Assembly (NCBI GenBank): GCA_029785685.1
Contig: JAFLZE010000002.1
Span: 62,001-126,000 of the forward strand
Origin: Nitrososphaerota archaeon
GTDB lineage: Archaea; Thermoproteota; Nitrososphaeria; Nitrososphaerales; UBA183
DNA: 64,000 nt
Direction: 5' to 3'
Under the pieces are notes generated by a model, which ran no database searches, had not been told where the DNA came from, and saw nothing but the letters and a program-made list of their open reading frames with translations. Made by a program: the position numbers and the translations under genes. This document shows positions 16,794 through 24,987 of the stretch, one piece after another. The stretch's first letter is position 1. Every line of letters starts with the position of its first letter.

Positions 16794-17879
16794 TCAAACC
16801 ACTTCGCCTAGGCCCTTCGTCAGGATTTGTACCGCTGCGAAGGTGGGCAGCTCAACTGTAACTGACTTGTACGGGCCAAAGTCCCTGTGCCTAGCCCTGA
16901 ATTGGGGGTAAAAAGACACTGCGACGTTCACCGCCTTAGCAGTCAGGACGAAAGGGTCCTCCTGGGGGTCGAACCTATCCATGGATGTCACCCTCGTCTT
17001 GGACATCCCCGTTGTCCCGTGCAGCGTTCCTGCGAGCCTGAATACTCGGTGGATGTCTGTGGTCACCGAAGAATCAACCAGGGCGCGCTGGGAGGTGATT
17101 GCCTCAGAGACCAGCTTCTGCAAGGTGCCGCCGTAGTCTTCCCTACGTTCTTCAGTGTACCTAGCTATGCGCCTGGCCCACCCCGCACCGACGGCGCCAG
17201 TCTGTGGCCTGCGCCTGAGAGTCGAAGCGATGCTTTGGCTGAGCGGGAGAGAGGACCCACGGACGTATTCTGCTATCTCGCCGCGGCCGAGTTGATCCAG
17301 CTGTTCAAACCTGCCGTCATACACATGGAGGTGATATCCTCTGTTGCCTGAGAAGTAGACCCTGATTGCTTCGCGCTCAACTCCAAAGTCCTCTGTAAGG
17401 AAGCCGACCACCTTCATGGTGTGTTCTCTAGCCGCGTCCAGGCATGCCTCGCAGGTCCCGTGAAACTCCGCAGTCGGCCCCCCACACTTCGAGCATTTGG
17501 CAGGCCTGGGGAGCTTCCCCGACGCGTAGCACTTCTCGCAGTACCAGAGGTCGTGCCCCCTCTTGCAAGGGGTAGGGACATCGGTGGCATCGATGTCGAA
17601 GATTAGTTCGGCGCCCAGCCACCCTTTCTCGTCAATTGGACTGGCGGGGCGCTCATAGCGGGCGTTGGAACAATACACAGACGACGGCGACTGTCTCAGA
17701 ATCTCAGCGACCGCCTCCCCTTCGTTCTTGAACGACAGGTGGCGGACCATCCCGCCGCCGAATGGGATGTACCCAAACTCCCTTCTCCCGATCTCAGCCG
17801 GGAACTCTATTGCGCCGGCCCCACGGAAGTAGTACTCTTTGTAGGCTGACCTGAGGAAGCTTTTCGTGGGCTCGTTCAT
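16794..17879 (-). CDS. priS: DNA primase small (catalytic) subunit PriS
   Basis: Synthesises RNA/DNA primers with PriL. The catalytic DID pair is at D96 and D98 (ELIFDIDATD), followed by a zinc-binding knuckle (CKRGHDLWYCEKC and CSKCGG) and the nucleotide-binding SGNRGYHLHV motif. Length is 361 residues, normal for archaea. The ATG start is at 17879. It forms an operon with the GINS subunit and converges on tfs. Confidence 0.95.
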   Translation of the reverse strand: MNEPTKSFLRSAYKEYYFRGAGAIEFPAEIGRREFGYIPFGGGMVRHLSFKNEGEAVAEILRQSPSSVYCSNARYERPASPIDEKGWLGAELIFDIDATDVPTPCKRGHDLWYCEKCYASGKLPRPAKCSKCGGPTAEFHGTCEACLDAAREHTMKVVGFLTEDFGVEREAIRVYFSGNRGYHLHVYDGRFEQLDQLGRGEIAEYVRGSSLPLSQSIASTLRRRPQTGAVGAGWARRIARYTEERREDYGGTLQKLVSEAITSQRALVDSSVTTDIHRVFRLAGTLHGTTGMSKTRVTSMDRFDPQEDPFVLTAKAVNVAVSFYPQFRARHRDFGPYKSVTVELPTFAAVQILTKGLGEVV

Positions 17880-18014
17880 CTTGGCATTGTCACCTCAGAC
17901 CCGGGAGATAAGAACCCTGAGCCTTTCCCTCGAATTGAACCGGTGAGCGCCCCCAGCCTCGGAGAGCCTGCCGCCTAGGAGCGAAGCCTGCCAGGTCTGA
18001 TTCGATTGCCTGAA

Positions 18015-18395
18015 CTAGGACGGTCGTCCATCTTCCTCTGGATAGACCGACTCATACTTCTCGGTCTTGGGGACGATGCAGAGGAACTCCGCGTCCTGGT
18101 CACCCGTGTTCAGGTACCAGTGCATGGTGCCTTTGGGGATGTAGATGGAATCCCCCTCCTTCACTTCGTGGGTCTGGCTACCAATCCCCACCTTGTACCG
18201 GCCCCGCAGGACATACTGTTCGTGTTCTATCGAAGGATGAAAGTGTTTCGGGATGCTCCCTCCCGGCCTGATTCTGAACCTTCTCATCTCGAAGTTTGGC
18301 GCGCCATCGTGTCTGTCGACCAGCCATTCAATCTCAGTGTCGACAGCATTCTCGACAGGCTGCGGCCTCACTGATTTGTCTGGCTTCACCGTCAT
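18015..18395 (-). CDS. Cupin-domain protein
   Basis: Single small beta-barrel cupin, 126 residues. Motif 1 is GGSIPKHFHPSIEHEQYVLRG (His, His, Glu, His metal ligands, shown as H-x-H-x4-E-H-E). Motif 2 ends with IPKGTMHWYLN, containing the last His. This type binds a divalent metal and often acts on small organic molecules or as an isomerase; the substrate is unknown. It stands alone between priS and a membrane protein, without an evident operon. Confidence 0.85.
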   Translation of the reverse strand: MTVKPDKSVRPQPVENAVDTEIEWLVDRHDGAPNFEMRRFRIRPGGSIPKHFHPSIEHEQYVLRGRYKVGIGSQTHEVKEGDSIYIPKGTMHWYLNTGDQDAEFLCIVPKTEKYESVYPEEDGRPS

Positions 18396-18451
18396 TGCGC
18401 ATGATATCCCGTGCAGTCTGCTTTAAGATAACCGCTCCCGGAGCGGGCAGT

Positions 18452-18922
18452 CTAATACATTGGGTTGGGGGCTAACGCAGCTTCCCTCAGCATCATGAAG
18501 CCATTTATCACCATGAGTCCGCCCACCAGAAGCATCCCGAAGCCAAGCAGCGACTCCGGTCCCATGGCAGATGCCATCCCTCCCATGGAGGATCCGGTCA
18601 GCAGCATGAGGAGACCATAGACTATCATGAGCGCCCCGAAGGCCTTCATGTGAGCGGCTCCGAATGCCGATGTGCTCGCCACAGCGGACGCAAAGACAAG
18701 AATCCCCAATGTTACAACCCCGACCCCCAGTGGGAACTCGGACCCGGCGTATTGGACCGTCAGCATCCCCGCATTGAGCACAGGCATGGGGTTCTGGGCG
18801 GGACCCGCCATGAGCTGATACCCCGAGTATAGGTCCAAGGAGGCGCCCACCAGTCCGAGGACGAACCCGAAGAGCACAGAAGCGCTGCGGATTACAACCA
18901 GGCGGGCGCCCTCGCGAAGCAA
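18452..18922 (-). CDS. Hypothetical four-helix membrane protein
   Basis: A 156-residue protein with four to five hydrophobic segments (around 10-35, 65-90, 93-113 and 122-147). The last two are rich in Gly and Met (LLTGSSMGGMASAMG between them). I do not recognise a family. The start is TTG; the sequence after it (REGARLVVIRSAS) places positive charges before helix 1. Function unknown. Confidence 0.65.
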   Translation of the reverse strand: MLREGARLVVIRSASVLFGFVLGLVGASLDLYSGYQLMAGPAQNPMPVLNAGMLTVQYAGSEFPLGVGVVTLGILVFASAVASTSAFGAAHMKAFGALMIVYGLLMLLTGSSMGGMASAMGPESLLGFGMLLVGGLMVINGFMMLREAALAPNPMY

Positions 18923-19047
18923 GGCAGTCTACTCTCGCGTGCCGCTATTTCAGGCATTCAGGGCGAGACATTCCGTCGCCGGCATAAACCATCGAATCTG
19001 TTTTTGCCCGGACGGGCCGCAAATCCTAAGACCCCCAGGTCCGCCCT

Positions 19048-19704
19048 TTGAGCGTGAAAGTCGGTGGCTGTGAGTACAGGGACGATGTGCTGTATGACCC
19101 CGAGCACGGGACGTGGGGGCGCCTTGAGGGGAGCCTTTGGAGAGTCGGCGTCACCCCCCTCGTCTCCTGGCTGTCAGGGGGATTCACTGCCGTATCGATA
19201 AAGCCAGAAGGATCCCGGATCGCCGAGGGAAACTCTCTGGCCTCGGTGGAGGGTCCCAGACACTTCGATGTGGTCCGCGCCCCGTTTGAGTGCGTCGTAA
19301 GGAAACCCAATGAAAAGCTCAAAGAGAAACCGCGAATCATAAACAAGGATCCCTTCGGCGACGGATGGGTGGCGCTGGTTGAGAAGACTGGCGGACAGTC
19401 CAGGCTTCGTCCGCTCAAAGACGCCACGTCGACGATTGAAGAGAGACATCGTTCCATGAAGGTGCGCTGCTTCGCCGCCTTCCCTGATGTCGAGCTTTAC
19501 GAGGTCGGAGCCGAGTGCTCTGTCGTCCTCGCGCGGCTGGACGAGGAACTCGCGAAGTCCTCCCGGGGGACGGTCGTCCATTTGGTCTCCGACGACCCTA
19601 CCGCTGAGATCGAGATGGTCAGGTGGCAGGACCAGACCGGAAACTCCCTCCTAGAGGTGCGCTTGGAAGGCGCGCTGCGTCACTTCATAGTGAAGAAGGG
19701 CTGA
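19048..19704 (+). CDS. GcvH-like domain lacking the lipoyl lysine, fused to a TusA-like domain
   Basis: A 218-residue two-domain protein. Residues 10-113 align along their length with glycine cleavage H protein (YDPEHGTWG, RVGVTP, RAPFECVV, IINKDPFGDGWVALVE). The lipoyl-lysine motif ESIK of the true GcvH in this window (27489-27899) is replaced by EGPR, with Arg71 in place of Lys. Residues ~137-218 resemble TusA-type sulfur carriers: Cys157 sits where the CPxP cysteine is expected (GAECSVV), and the end matches well (VSDDPTAEIEMVRWQDQTG). Start TTG. It ends 3 bp from a convergent sulfurtransferase gene, so a role in sulfur transfer is inferred. Confidence 0.75.
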   Translation: MSVKVGGCEYRDDVLYDPEHGTWGRLEGSLWRVGVTPLVSWLSGGFTAVSIKPEGSRIAEGNSLASVEGPRHFDVVRAPFECVVRKPNEKLKEKPRIINKDPFGDGWVALVEKTGGQSRLRPLKDATSTIEERHRSMKVRCFAAFPDVELYEVGAECSVVLARLDEELAKSSRGTVVHLVSDDPTAEIEMVRWQDQTGNSLLEVRLEGALRHFIVKKG

Positions 19705-19707
19705 ATC

Positions 19708-20559
19708 TCACTTTTCGATGGGATAGCGTATAGAGTTACCCCACTCAGTCCAAGAGCCGTCATAGTTCTTAACATCTGGATATCCCAGCAGGTACTTCAG
19801 AACGAACCAGCTATGGGAAGAGCGCTCCCCAATCCTGCAGTAGGTAATCACCCCCTTGTCTCTAGTGACTCCCTTGGAGGTGTACAGTGCTTCCAGCTCC
19901 TCCCTTGGCTTGAAGGTCCCGTCAGCGTCGTTTACCGCCATCCCCCAGGGGATGTTCTTCGCGCCTGGGATGTGGCCTCCCCTCTGGGCTGCCTCGTTGG
20001 GGTACTCCGGCGGTGCGGTTATCTCACCTGTGAACTCCTTCGGACCCCTGACGTCGATGAGGACCTTGTCGGGCTTCCCCACCGCGGCCTTCACCTCGTC
20101 CCTGTACACCCTGACCTCTGTGTCGGGTCCGGCGGCGCTGAACTGGGCGCGCGGGTACGACGGGACGTCCTTGGATATCAGCCTGTCCTCTAGCAACCAT
20201 TTCTTCCTCCCGCCGTCCATCAGCATGACGTTATCGACCTTGTGGTACTTGAGGTCCCAGAACGCGTAGGCAGCGAACCAGTTGTTGAAGTCACCATAGA
20301 GGACCAGGGTAGAGTCGTTGGAGATGCCGTTGCGCTGGAGGAGATTCTCCAGTTGCTCCTTGGATAGGATATCCCTATTCAGAGGGTCGTTCATGTCTTT
20401 CTTCCAGTCGAAAAGGACAGCTCCTGGGACGTGCCCCTGGCTGTAGTTCGCAGCCGGGTCGTAGTCGACCTCGGTGACCCTTACTTTGGGGTCGTGCAGG
20501 TGTTCGGAGACCCACTGGGTGGATACGAGGACCTTCGGATGCAAGCGGCTTTCACTCAT
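19708..20559 (-). CDS. sseA: Thiosulfate/3-mercaptopyruvate sulfurtransferase (two rhodanese domains)
   Basis: Transfers sulfane sulfur from thiosulfate or 3-mercaptopyruvate to an acceptor. It has tandem rhodanese domains. The N-terminal one is inactive (DFNNWFA at the Cys position), and the C-terminal one has the active loop CRIGERS with Cys241. The loop is closer to thiosulfate sulfurtransferases than to the CGSGVTA form of mercaptopyruvate enzymes. Length 283 residues. A near-perfect 20-bp palindrome abuts the ATG and an upstream cttaaatc acts as TATA, suggesting a leaderless, repressor-controlled gene. Confidence 0.92.
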   Translation of the reverse strand: MSESRLHPKVLVSTQWVSEHLHDPKVRVTEVDYDPAANYSQGHVPGAVLFDWKKDMNDPLNRDILSKEQLENLLQRNGISNDSTLVLYGDFNNWFAAYAFWDLKYHKVDNVMLMDGGRKKWLLEDRLISKDVPSYPRAQFSAAGPDTEVRVYRDEVKAAVGKPDKVLIDVRGPKEFTGEITAPPEYPNEAAQRGGHIPGAKNIPWGMAVNDADGTFKPREELEALYTSKGVTRDKGVITYCRIGERSSHSWFVLKYLLGYPDVKNYDGSWTEWGNSIRYPIEK

Positions 20560-20579
20560 ATTATAACATATGTGATAAT
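20560..20579 (-). promoter_or_regulatory. 20-bp palindromic operator candidate before the sulfurtransferase
   Basis: The AT-rich sequence between the TATA box (about 20583-20590) and the ATG at 20559 is an inverted repeat with arms attataacat and atgtgataat, matching 9 of 10 positions. It covers the expected transcription start. Its position and symmetry are those of a dimeric repressor site. The cognate regulator is unknown. Confidence 0.5.
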
Positions 20580-20604
20580 ACCGATTTAAGGGTTCCTCGC
20601 TCGG

Positions 20605-20716
20605 AGCGTTGTTGAATAACTCCGAACCAGGCCAGATTTATGTTAAGTCGCACAGGAGTGGCTCGCCAGACAACCAGGTAGAATTATCATAGACACGGTA
20701 GTTATTCAACAAGTCT
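20605..20716. mobile_element. MITE-like element (112 bp) with 17-bp terminal inverted repeats and 8-bp target duplication
   Basis: The left end agcgttgttgaataact and the reverse complement of the right end agacttgttgaataact match at 15 of 17 positions. Directly outside lie identical 8-bp copies of tcgctcgg at 20597-20604 and 20717-20724, as expected for a target-site duplication. The 78-bp interior has no reading frame of note. An 8-bp duplication occurs with several IS families, including IS1595; the parent transposase is not in the window. It sits between the sulfurtransferase promoter and the 3' end of the amidase gene. Confidence 0.72.
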
Positions 20717-20774
20717 TCGCTCGGCGCTCACAGTCACGGGGAGGAGTACGGAGGATAGCCGATGGTAGGCGCCT

Positions 20775-22283
20775 CTAATCCGAGGCCGTTGTCGGGGCGT
20801 ACTTCGGAGGGGTCCGGTGGCGGGTCGCCTGCTCGAATGCGTAGGAGAGCCTGATCAGGGTCGGCTCGCTGTAAGCGCGTCCCATGAAAGTGATGCCTAC
20901 CGGGAGACCGAACACGAAGCCTGCTGGGACGGTGATTGCAGGATACCCTGCCAGGGCCGTAGGCTGGGACGAGCCCCCTCGACTGTGGTCTCCATCGATG
21001 TGATCCACCACCCAGGCGGGCGACCCCGTCGGGGCCACCAGGGCGTCCAGACCGTGCTTGTCCATGACATAATCAATCCCCTCCTTCCTTGACAGCCTGA
21101 GGTTCTTCTTCAGTGCGGTCAGATACTTCCTGTCCTTCAGGCCTGCGGTCTCCTCCGCCTTGAGGAACAGGTCCTGGCCGAAATACTTCAATTCCTTCTC
21201 GTGGTGTTTCTCGTTGAAGGCGATGACATCCTTCAGCGACCGTACCTTCGAGGACGCGAGCCCTGAAAGATATCGGTTCAGATCGGCCTTGAACTCGTGC
21301 AAGAGGACGACCATCTCGCCCTCATCCATCTGTTTCGCTGATGGGATGTCGGCTGGGTCAACGATGGTGGCGCCCAGGTCCCGCATCTTACCTATCGCGG
21401 CTTCGGCTGCGGCATCTGTTTTGTCACTGTACCCAAAGTACGCGCTGCGCGGGACTCCGATTCGCGCGCCCTTCATCCCGTCGCGATCCAAGAACTTGGC
21501 ATAGTCTCGATGTGACTTCCCGATGCTCGACCGGGTCGACGGGTCTTCCCTGTCTACACCCACCATCACACCCAGAAGGACAGCGGCGTCTTCGACCGTC
21601 CTCGCCATTGGGCCTACCGTGTCCTGACTATGCGCTATTGGTACCACCCCTGTGCGCGAGACGAGCCCCAAGGTGGTCTTGATGCCGACGATGCCGTTGA
21701 CCGAGGACGGGCAGAGCACCGAGCCGTCGGTCTCTGTGCCCAGGGCGGCGGCCGCGAGGCTGGCAGCCGCAGCCACTGCCGAGCCCGAACTTGAACCGCA
21801 AGGAGACCGGTCCAGGGAGTAGGGATTGCGCACCTGCCCTCCCCGGGCGCTCCACCCGCTGGAAGAGTTGCTGGAGCGGAAGTTGGCCCACTCGCTGAGG
21901 TTGGTCTTTCCGAGTATCACCGCCCCCGCCTCACGGAGGCGCGTCACGACGTAGGCGTCTCGCCTAGGCCTGGAGCCTATCAGGGCCAGGGAACCTGCGG
22001 TGGTCTCCATCCCGTCAGCCGTGGCGATGTTGTCCTTCAGAAGCACCGGGATGCCGTGCAGCGGCCCTCGCGCGCCCTTCTTCCTCCTCTCTTCATCTAG
22101 GTGCCGGGCCATCGCAAGAGCATTCGGGTTGATTTCAGCGATCGAATTCAGCCTGGGTCCAGCCCTGTCGAGTTTGGCAATTCGGTCGAGATAGCCTCGG
22201 ACTAGGGCTATGGAGGTGAGCTTTCCAGCCTCCATAGCTGCTTGGAGTTCTAGTATCGTTGTTTCTTCAAGGCTCCTGAGCAA
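20775..22283 (-). CDS. Amidase (amidase-signature family)
   Basis: Hydrolyses an unidentified amide by the Ser-cisSer-Lys triad. The Lys is in PVLLKDNI, and the glycine/serine-rich signature SPCGSSSGSA supplies the serines. The 502-residue length from the TTG at 22283 is typical for stand-alone amidases (GatA-like fold). That start reads MLRSLEETTILELQAAM, matching the family N-terminus, and has a ggttttacc TATA box 28-35 bp upstream. A longer in-frame version from 22490 would overlap PCNA and is rejected. No gatB/gatC lies nearby, so a GatCAB subunit is unlikely. Confidence 0.88.
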   Translation of the reverse strand: MLRSLEETTILELQAAMEAGKLTSIALVRGYLDRIAKLDRAGPRLNSIAEINPNALAMARHLDEERRKKGARGPLHGIPVLLKDNIATADGMETTAGSLALIGSRPRRDAYVVTRLREAGAVILGKTNLSEWANFRSSNSSSGWSARGGQVRNPYSLDRSPCGSSSGSAVAAAASLAAAALGTETDGSVLCPSSVNGIVGIKTTLGLVSRTGVVPIAHSQDTVGPMARTVEDAAVLLGVMVGVDREDPSTRSSIGKSHRDYAKFLDRDGMKGARIGVPRSAYFGYSDKTDAAAEAAIGKMRDLGATIVDPADIPSAKQMDEGEMVVLLHEFKADLNRYLSGLASSKVRSLKDVIAFNEKHHEKELKYFGQDLFLKAEETAGLKDRKYLTALKKNLRLSRKEGIDYVMDKHGLDALVAPTGSPAWVVDHIDGDHSRGGSSQPTALAGYPAITVPAGFVFGLPVGITFMGRAYSEPTLIRLSYAFEQATRHRTPPKYAPTTASD

Positions 22284-22443
22284 CGACCTATGAGGGTGCG
22301 ATTGTGAAAGGTAAAACCGTTTGTGTGAACCTGCAAGCGATCTGAACAGGCCAGGCGACCATGCTGGTTCTGCAAGACGCCCATTGATGAGAACCCGCAG
22401 GTCTGTGACCTGCGTCCCAGTAGACAGCCTCGCCGGTGAGGCC

Positions 22444-23199
22444 TCAGTCGGACGAGACTCTGGGGGCGAGGAAGTAGGCCATCTTGGCACCTTGGTCGTT
22501 CAGCTTCAGCATGAGGCGGACCGGCTTCTTGGTAGAGTACTCCAACTCGACAGTGTCTACGACCCCGCCGAGGGCTTTCAGAATCCCAGAGATGTAATCT
22601 GTAGAGTACGTCGCCTTGCTCTCGGCGTTGGACTGTAGTTCGAGGACGTCCGCGTCATTTTTCGCGAGTGAGATTTCGGCCTTTCCGACGTCGCTTTTGC
22701 CTGAAAACGTCAGCTTGTCCTTCGTCGCGGTGAACGTGATCTGGTCGGAGACGACCGACACGTCGCCGAGAACCTTCTCCAATATACTCTTGGTAAGCGT
22801 CATCTTTGTGTCGAACTCGAGCTTAGGGAGCGGGGCAGAAGCAGCAGTACTCTCTATCAGGTGTATGTTGAACTCGCGCTTGTAACCGTTGGTGAATCTT
22901 ATCATGATGCTGTCGTCCTCGGCCGACGAGATCTCTACGCTGTCCTTGCTCTCAGCTCGCCCTATGGTCCGGACTAGGTCTTCGACACGAATGGAGAACC
23001 GGAACGGCTTGTCACACTCATAGGCAGCCCATGCCGAGACCGGCCATGTAAGATCGACAAGCGCGACATGTGAGGGATCCATGGCCCGGAAGGTGATTCC
23101 CTCTGAATTGGCATCAAAGGTCGCCTCCTCGACGAGTGTCTTGACTGCAGCAGCCACGGCTCGCCATTCAACCGAACTTGACGTCCTTGCTAGAAACAA
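22444..23199 (-). CDS. pcn: DNA polymerase sliding clamp PCNA
   Basis: Ring-shaped clamp that tethers DNA polymerase and other replication proteins. The 251 residues show the two PCNA domains, including the TSSSVEWRAV start, GITFRAMDPSHVALVDL, the interdomain loop and a C-terminal LAPRVSSD tail. The start is TTG at 23199; it gives MFLARTSSSVEW, which fits the family N-terminus. The message runs away from the ribosomal gene cluster. A cttattatc box lies ~45 bp upstream on the minus strand. Confidence 0.95.
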   Translation of the reverse strand: MFLARTSSSVEWRAVAAAVKTLVEEATFDANSEGITFRAMDPSHVALVDLTWPVSAWAAYECDKPFRFSIRVEDLVRTIGRAESKDSVEISSAEDDSIMIRFTNGYKREFNIHLIESTAASAPLPKLEFDTKMTLTKSILEKVLGDVSVVSDQITFTATKDKLTFSGKSDVGKAEISLAKNDADVLELQSNAESKATYSTDYISGILKALGGVVDTVELEYSTKKPVRLMLKLNDQGAKMAYFLAPRVSSD

Positions 23200-23403
23200 G
23201 GTGTGCTAGGTTCCTTGGTCCGGGTCAACCGGGATTGGATAATAAGCGTTGGCAGAAGCACGTCGAAGCGGGCATGCGCCTCCTGAAACTGAAGGTCACC
23301 GGCAGCCATCATGGCGTAAGCGGAGGTAGACGACCAGAGAATGAAGAACGGGCCAAACTTAAATGCATGAGCAGGACCGGGGCCAATCCGACCCGGTGAG
23401 AAG

Positions 23404-23682
23404 ATGAAATTCCCCAAGGAAATGAGCACCTACTGCCGTTGGTGCAAGCATCACACCAGTCACTCTGTTGGTCTCTACAAGAGAGGGAAGGAACGTGCAG
23501 GGTCTTGGGGGGCCAGAAGGCAGGCAGGAAGGAAGCGCGGCTATGGCGGCCAGAAGTTCCCGGAATTGATTCGAACGGCAAAGACCACCAAGAAGGCGAC
23601 CCTCCGACTAAAGTGCAAGGAATGCAACCGTGAAAGCATGCGCGATGGAATCAGGCTGAGGAAGGCAGAGATAGCAGCATGA
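23404..23682 (+). CDS. rpl44e: Large ribosomal subunit protein eL42 (L44e)
   Basis: Ribosomal protein of the archaeal/eukaryotic type, 92 residues, with a zinc ribbon (CRWCKHHTSH and CKECNRES) and a basic middle (RRQAGRKRGYGGQ). The TATA cttaaatg at 23358-23365 and an RBS ggtgag at 23395-23400 support the ATG. The first gene of the rpl44e-rps27e-aif2a-nop10 operon, an order found widely in archaea. Confidence 0.95.
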   Translation: MKFPKEMSTYCRWCKHHTSHSVGLYKRGKERAGSWGARRQAGRKRGYGGQKFPELIRTAKTTKKATLRLKCKECNRESMRDGIRLRKAEIAA

Positions 23683-23876
23683 AGCGCGACCGGGAGCCGA
23701 TACCTAAGACCAGGAGTTCGTTTCTGCTCGTGAAGTGCCCTGACTGCGGTGAGGAGCGGATACTCTTCACAAACTCGGCGAAGGACATCGGATGTAGAGG
23801 GTGCGGGAGAAAGCTCGCCGAGAGCAAGGGCGGTAAATCGGTGGTCCTGGCTACCTTGGTCAAGCGGCTAGGCTAA
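23679..23876 (+). CDS. rps27e: Small ribosomal subunit protein eS27 (S27e)
   Basis: A 65-residue zinc-ribbon ribosomal protein: CPDCGEER and CRGCGRKL form the four-Cys zinc site, and the C-terminus is LVKRLG. The ATG overlaps the rpl44e stop as ATGA. It is followed after 34 bp by aIF2-alpha. Confidence 0.95.
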   Translation: MKRDREPIPKTRSSFLLVKCPDCGEERILFTNSAKDIGCRGCGRKLAESKGGKSVVLATLVKRLG

Positions 23877-23910
23877 ACCGAGAAATACCACTCAGGAGCT
23901 AGACGGGGAC

Positions 23911-24711
23911 ATGAGCGAAGACAGGTCACTTCCTGACCCGGGTGAGATTGTGGTCTGCACAGTCAGAGAGATTACGTCACATGGTATCTATGTCAACCTG
24001 GACCAGTATGACGGAACCAACGGATTCTTGCACGTCTCTGAGATTTCCACCGGTTGGGTTAGGAATATCGATAGAGTGGCCAAGGTCTCCCAGAAGCTTA
24101 TCCTGAAGGTCATCAGGGTGAACAGGGCGCGCAGAGAGATCGACCTTTCACTCAGGCAGGTGACCAACGAGGAGAGGCGCCAGAAGGTAATCGAATGGAA
24201 GCGGGAAGAGAGGGCACTGACCATCATCGACGCCGTGAGCAAGAAGGTGGGCATTGACGACGTTCATGTAAGGGAACTGAGGCAGAAGCTCGAGGGGGAG
24301 TTCGGCACCTTGTACGCCTCCCTGGAGGCGGCCGCGAGGAAGGGAGCTGAGGGGCTCTCAGGGGCAGGGCTCACAGATAAGGAAGCAGAGGCCATAGCTG
24401 AAATTGCATCGGAGAAAATCATACCTCCGAGGTACGAGGTGGGAGCATTGGTAGAGGTGTCCTCGAGGTCCCCCGAAGGTATAGAACAGGTGAAGAAGAC
24501 ACTCCTAGCGGCCGCATCCACATCCTCTGCTGAGGTCCGCATCACCTACGCGGGGGCTCCGCACTACAGGGTGAGGATAACGGCCGACGACTACAAACAG
24601 GCCGAGAAGGCGATGGACGCAGTCCTTGAGAAGATTAAGGGCGGCGTGGGGAAACACGACGCGTTCGGCTTCAAACGCGAGATATCGAGGAAGCATGGCG
24701 GGTCGTCTTGA
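23911..24711 (+). CDS. aif2a: Translation initiation factor aIF2 subunit alpha
   Basis: Alpha subunit of the heterotrimeric factor that delivers initiator tRNA to the ribosome. The 266 residues comprise an S1/OB domain (~8-85, 'GEIVVCTVREITSHGIYVNL'), a helical domain and a C-terminal alpha-beta domain that binds the gamma subunit. The eukaryotic regulatory Ser51 context is not conserved in an obvious way. The stop overlaps the nop10 start as TTGA. Confidence 0.95.
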   Translation: MSEDRSLPDPGEIVVCTVREITSHGIYVNLDQYDGTNGFLHVSEISTGWVRNIDRVAKVSQKLILKVIRVNRARREIDLSLRQVTNEERRQKVIEWKREERALTIIDAVSKKVGIDDVHVRELRQKLEGEFGTLYASLEAAARKGAEGLSGAGLTDKEAEAIAEIASEKIIPPRYEVGALVEVSSRSPEGIEQVKKTLLAAASTSSAEVRITYAGAPHYRVRITADDYKQAEKAMDAVLEKIKGGVGKHDAFGFKREISRKHGGSS

Positions 24712-24902
24712 AGGGTCTGATGCTGAAGTGCACTCAGTGCGGCAGATACACGCTGGCTGAGAGTTGCCCCAGTTGCGGGACGAAGACCATCACGGTCCAT
24801 CCCGCCCGCTATTCGCCCGACGACAGGTACGCGAGGTATCGAAGTCCCCTGGCTTACGAAGATGGACAGCCTCAAAGCCCGACGGCGGCCGCGAGCACCT
24901 GA
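24708..24902 (+). CDS. nop10: H/ACA ribonucleoprotein subunit Nop10
   Basis: Small protein of the box H/ACA pseudouridylation complex, linking Cbf5 to the RNP. It has the zinc ribbon CTQCGRYTL and CPSCG, then HPARYSPDDRYARYR as in all Nop10 proteins. There are 64 residues with a C-terminal tail slightly longer than usual. The TTG start at 24708 overlaps the aIF2-alpha stop (TTGA). Confidence 0.93.
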   Translation: MKGLMLKCTQCGRYTLAESCPSCGTKTITVHPARYSPDDRYARYRSPLAYEDGQPQSPTAAAST

Positions 24903-24987
24903 AAACCCAAAATCCGCCCCCTGAACACGAACCCGCCGTACTACGATCTATCCTGCCGAGCATAGCTGAAGTGGGACGAGAGAGGAC

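Noticed and set aside
22284..22490. Longer N-terminus of the amidase
   Set aside because: It overlaps PCNA, is not conserved and precedes the TATA box that fits TTG 22283.
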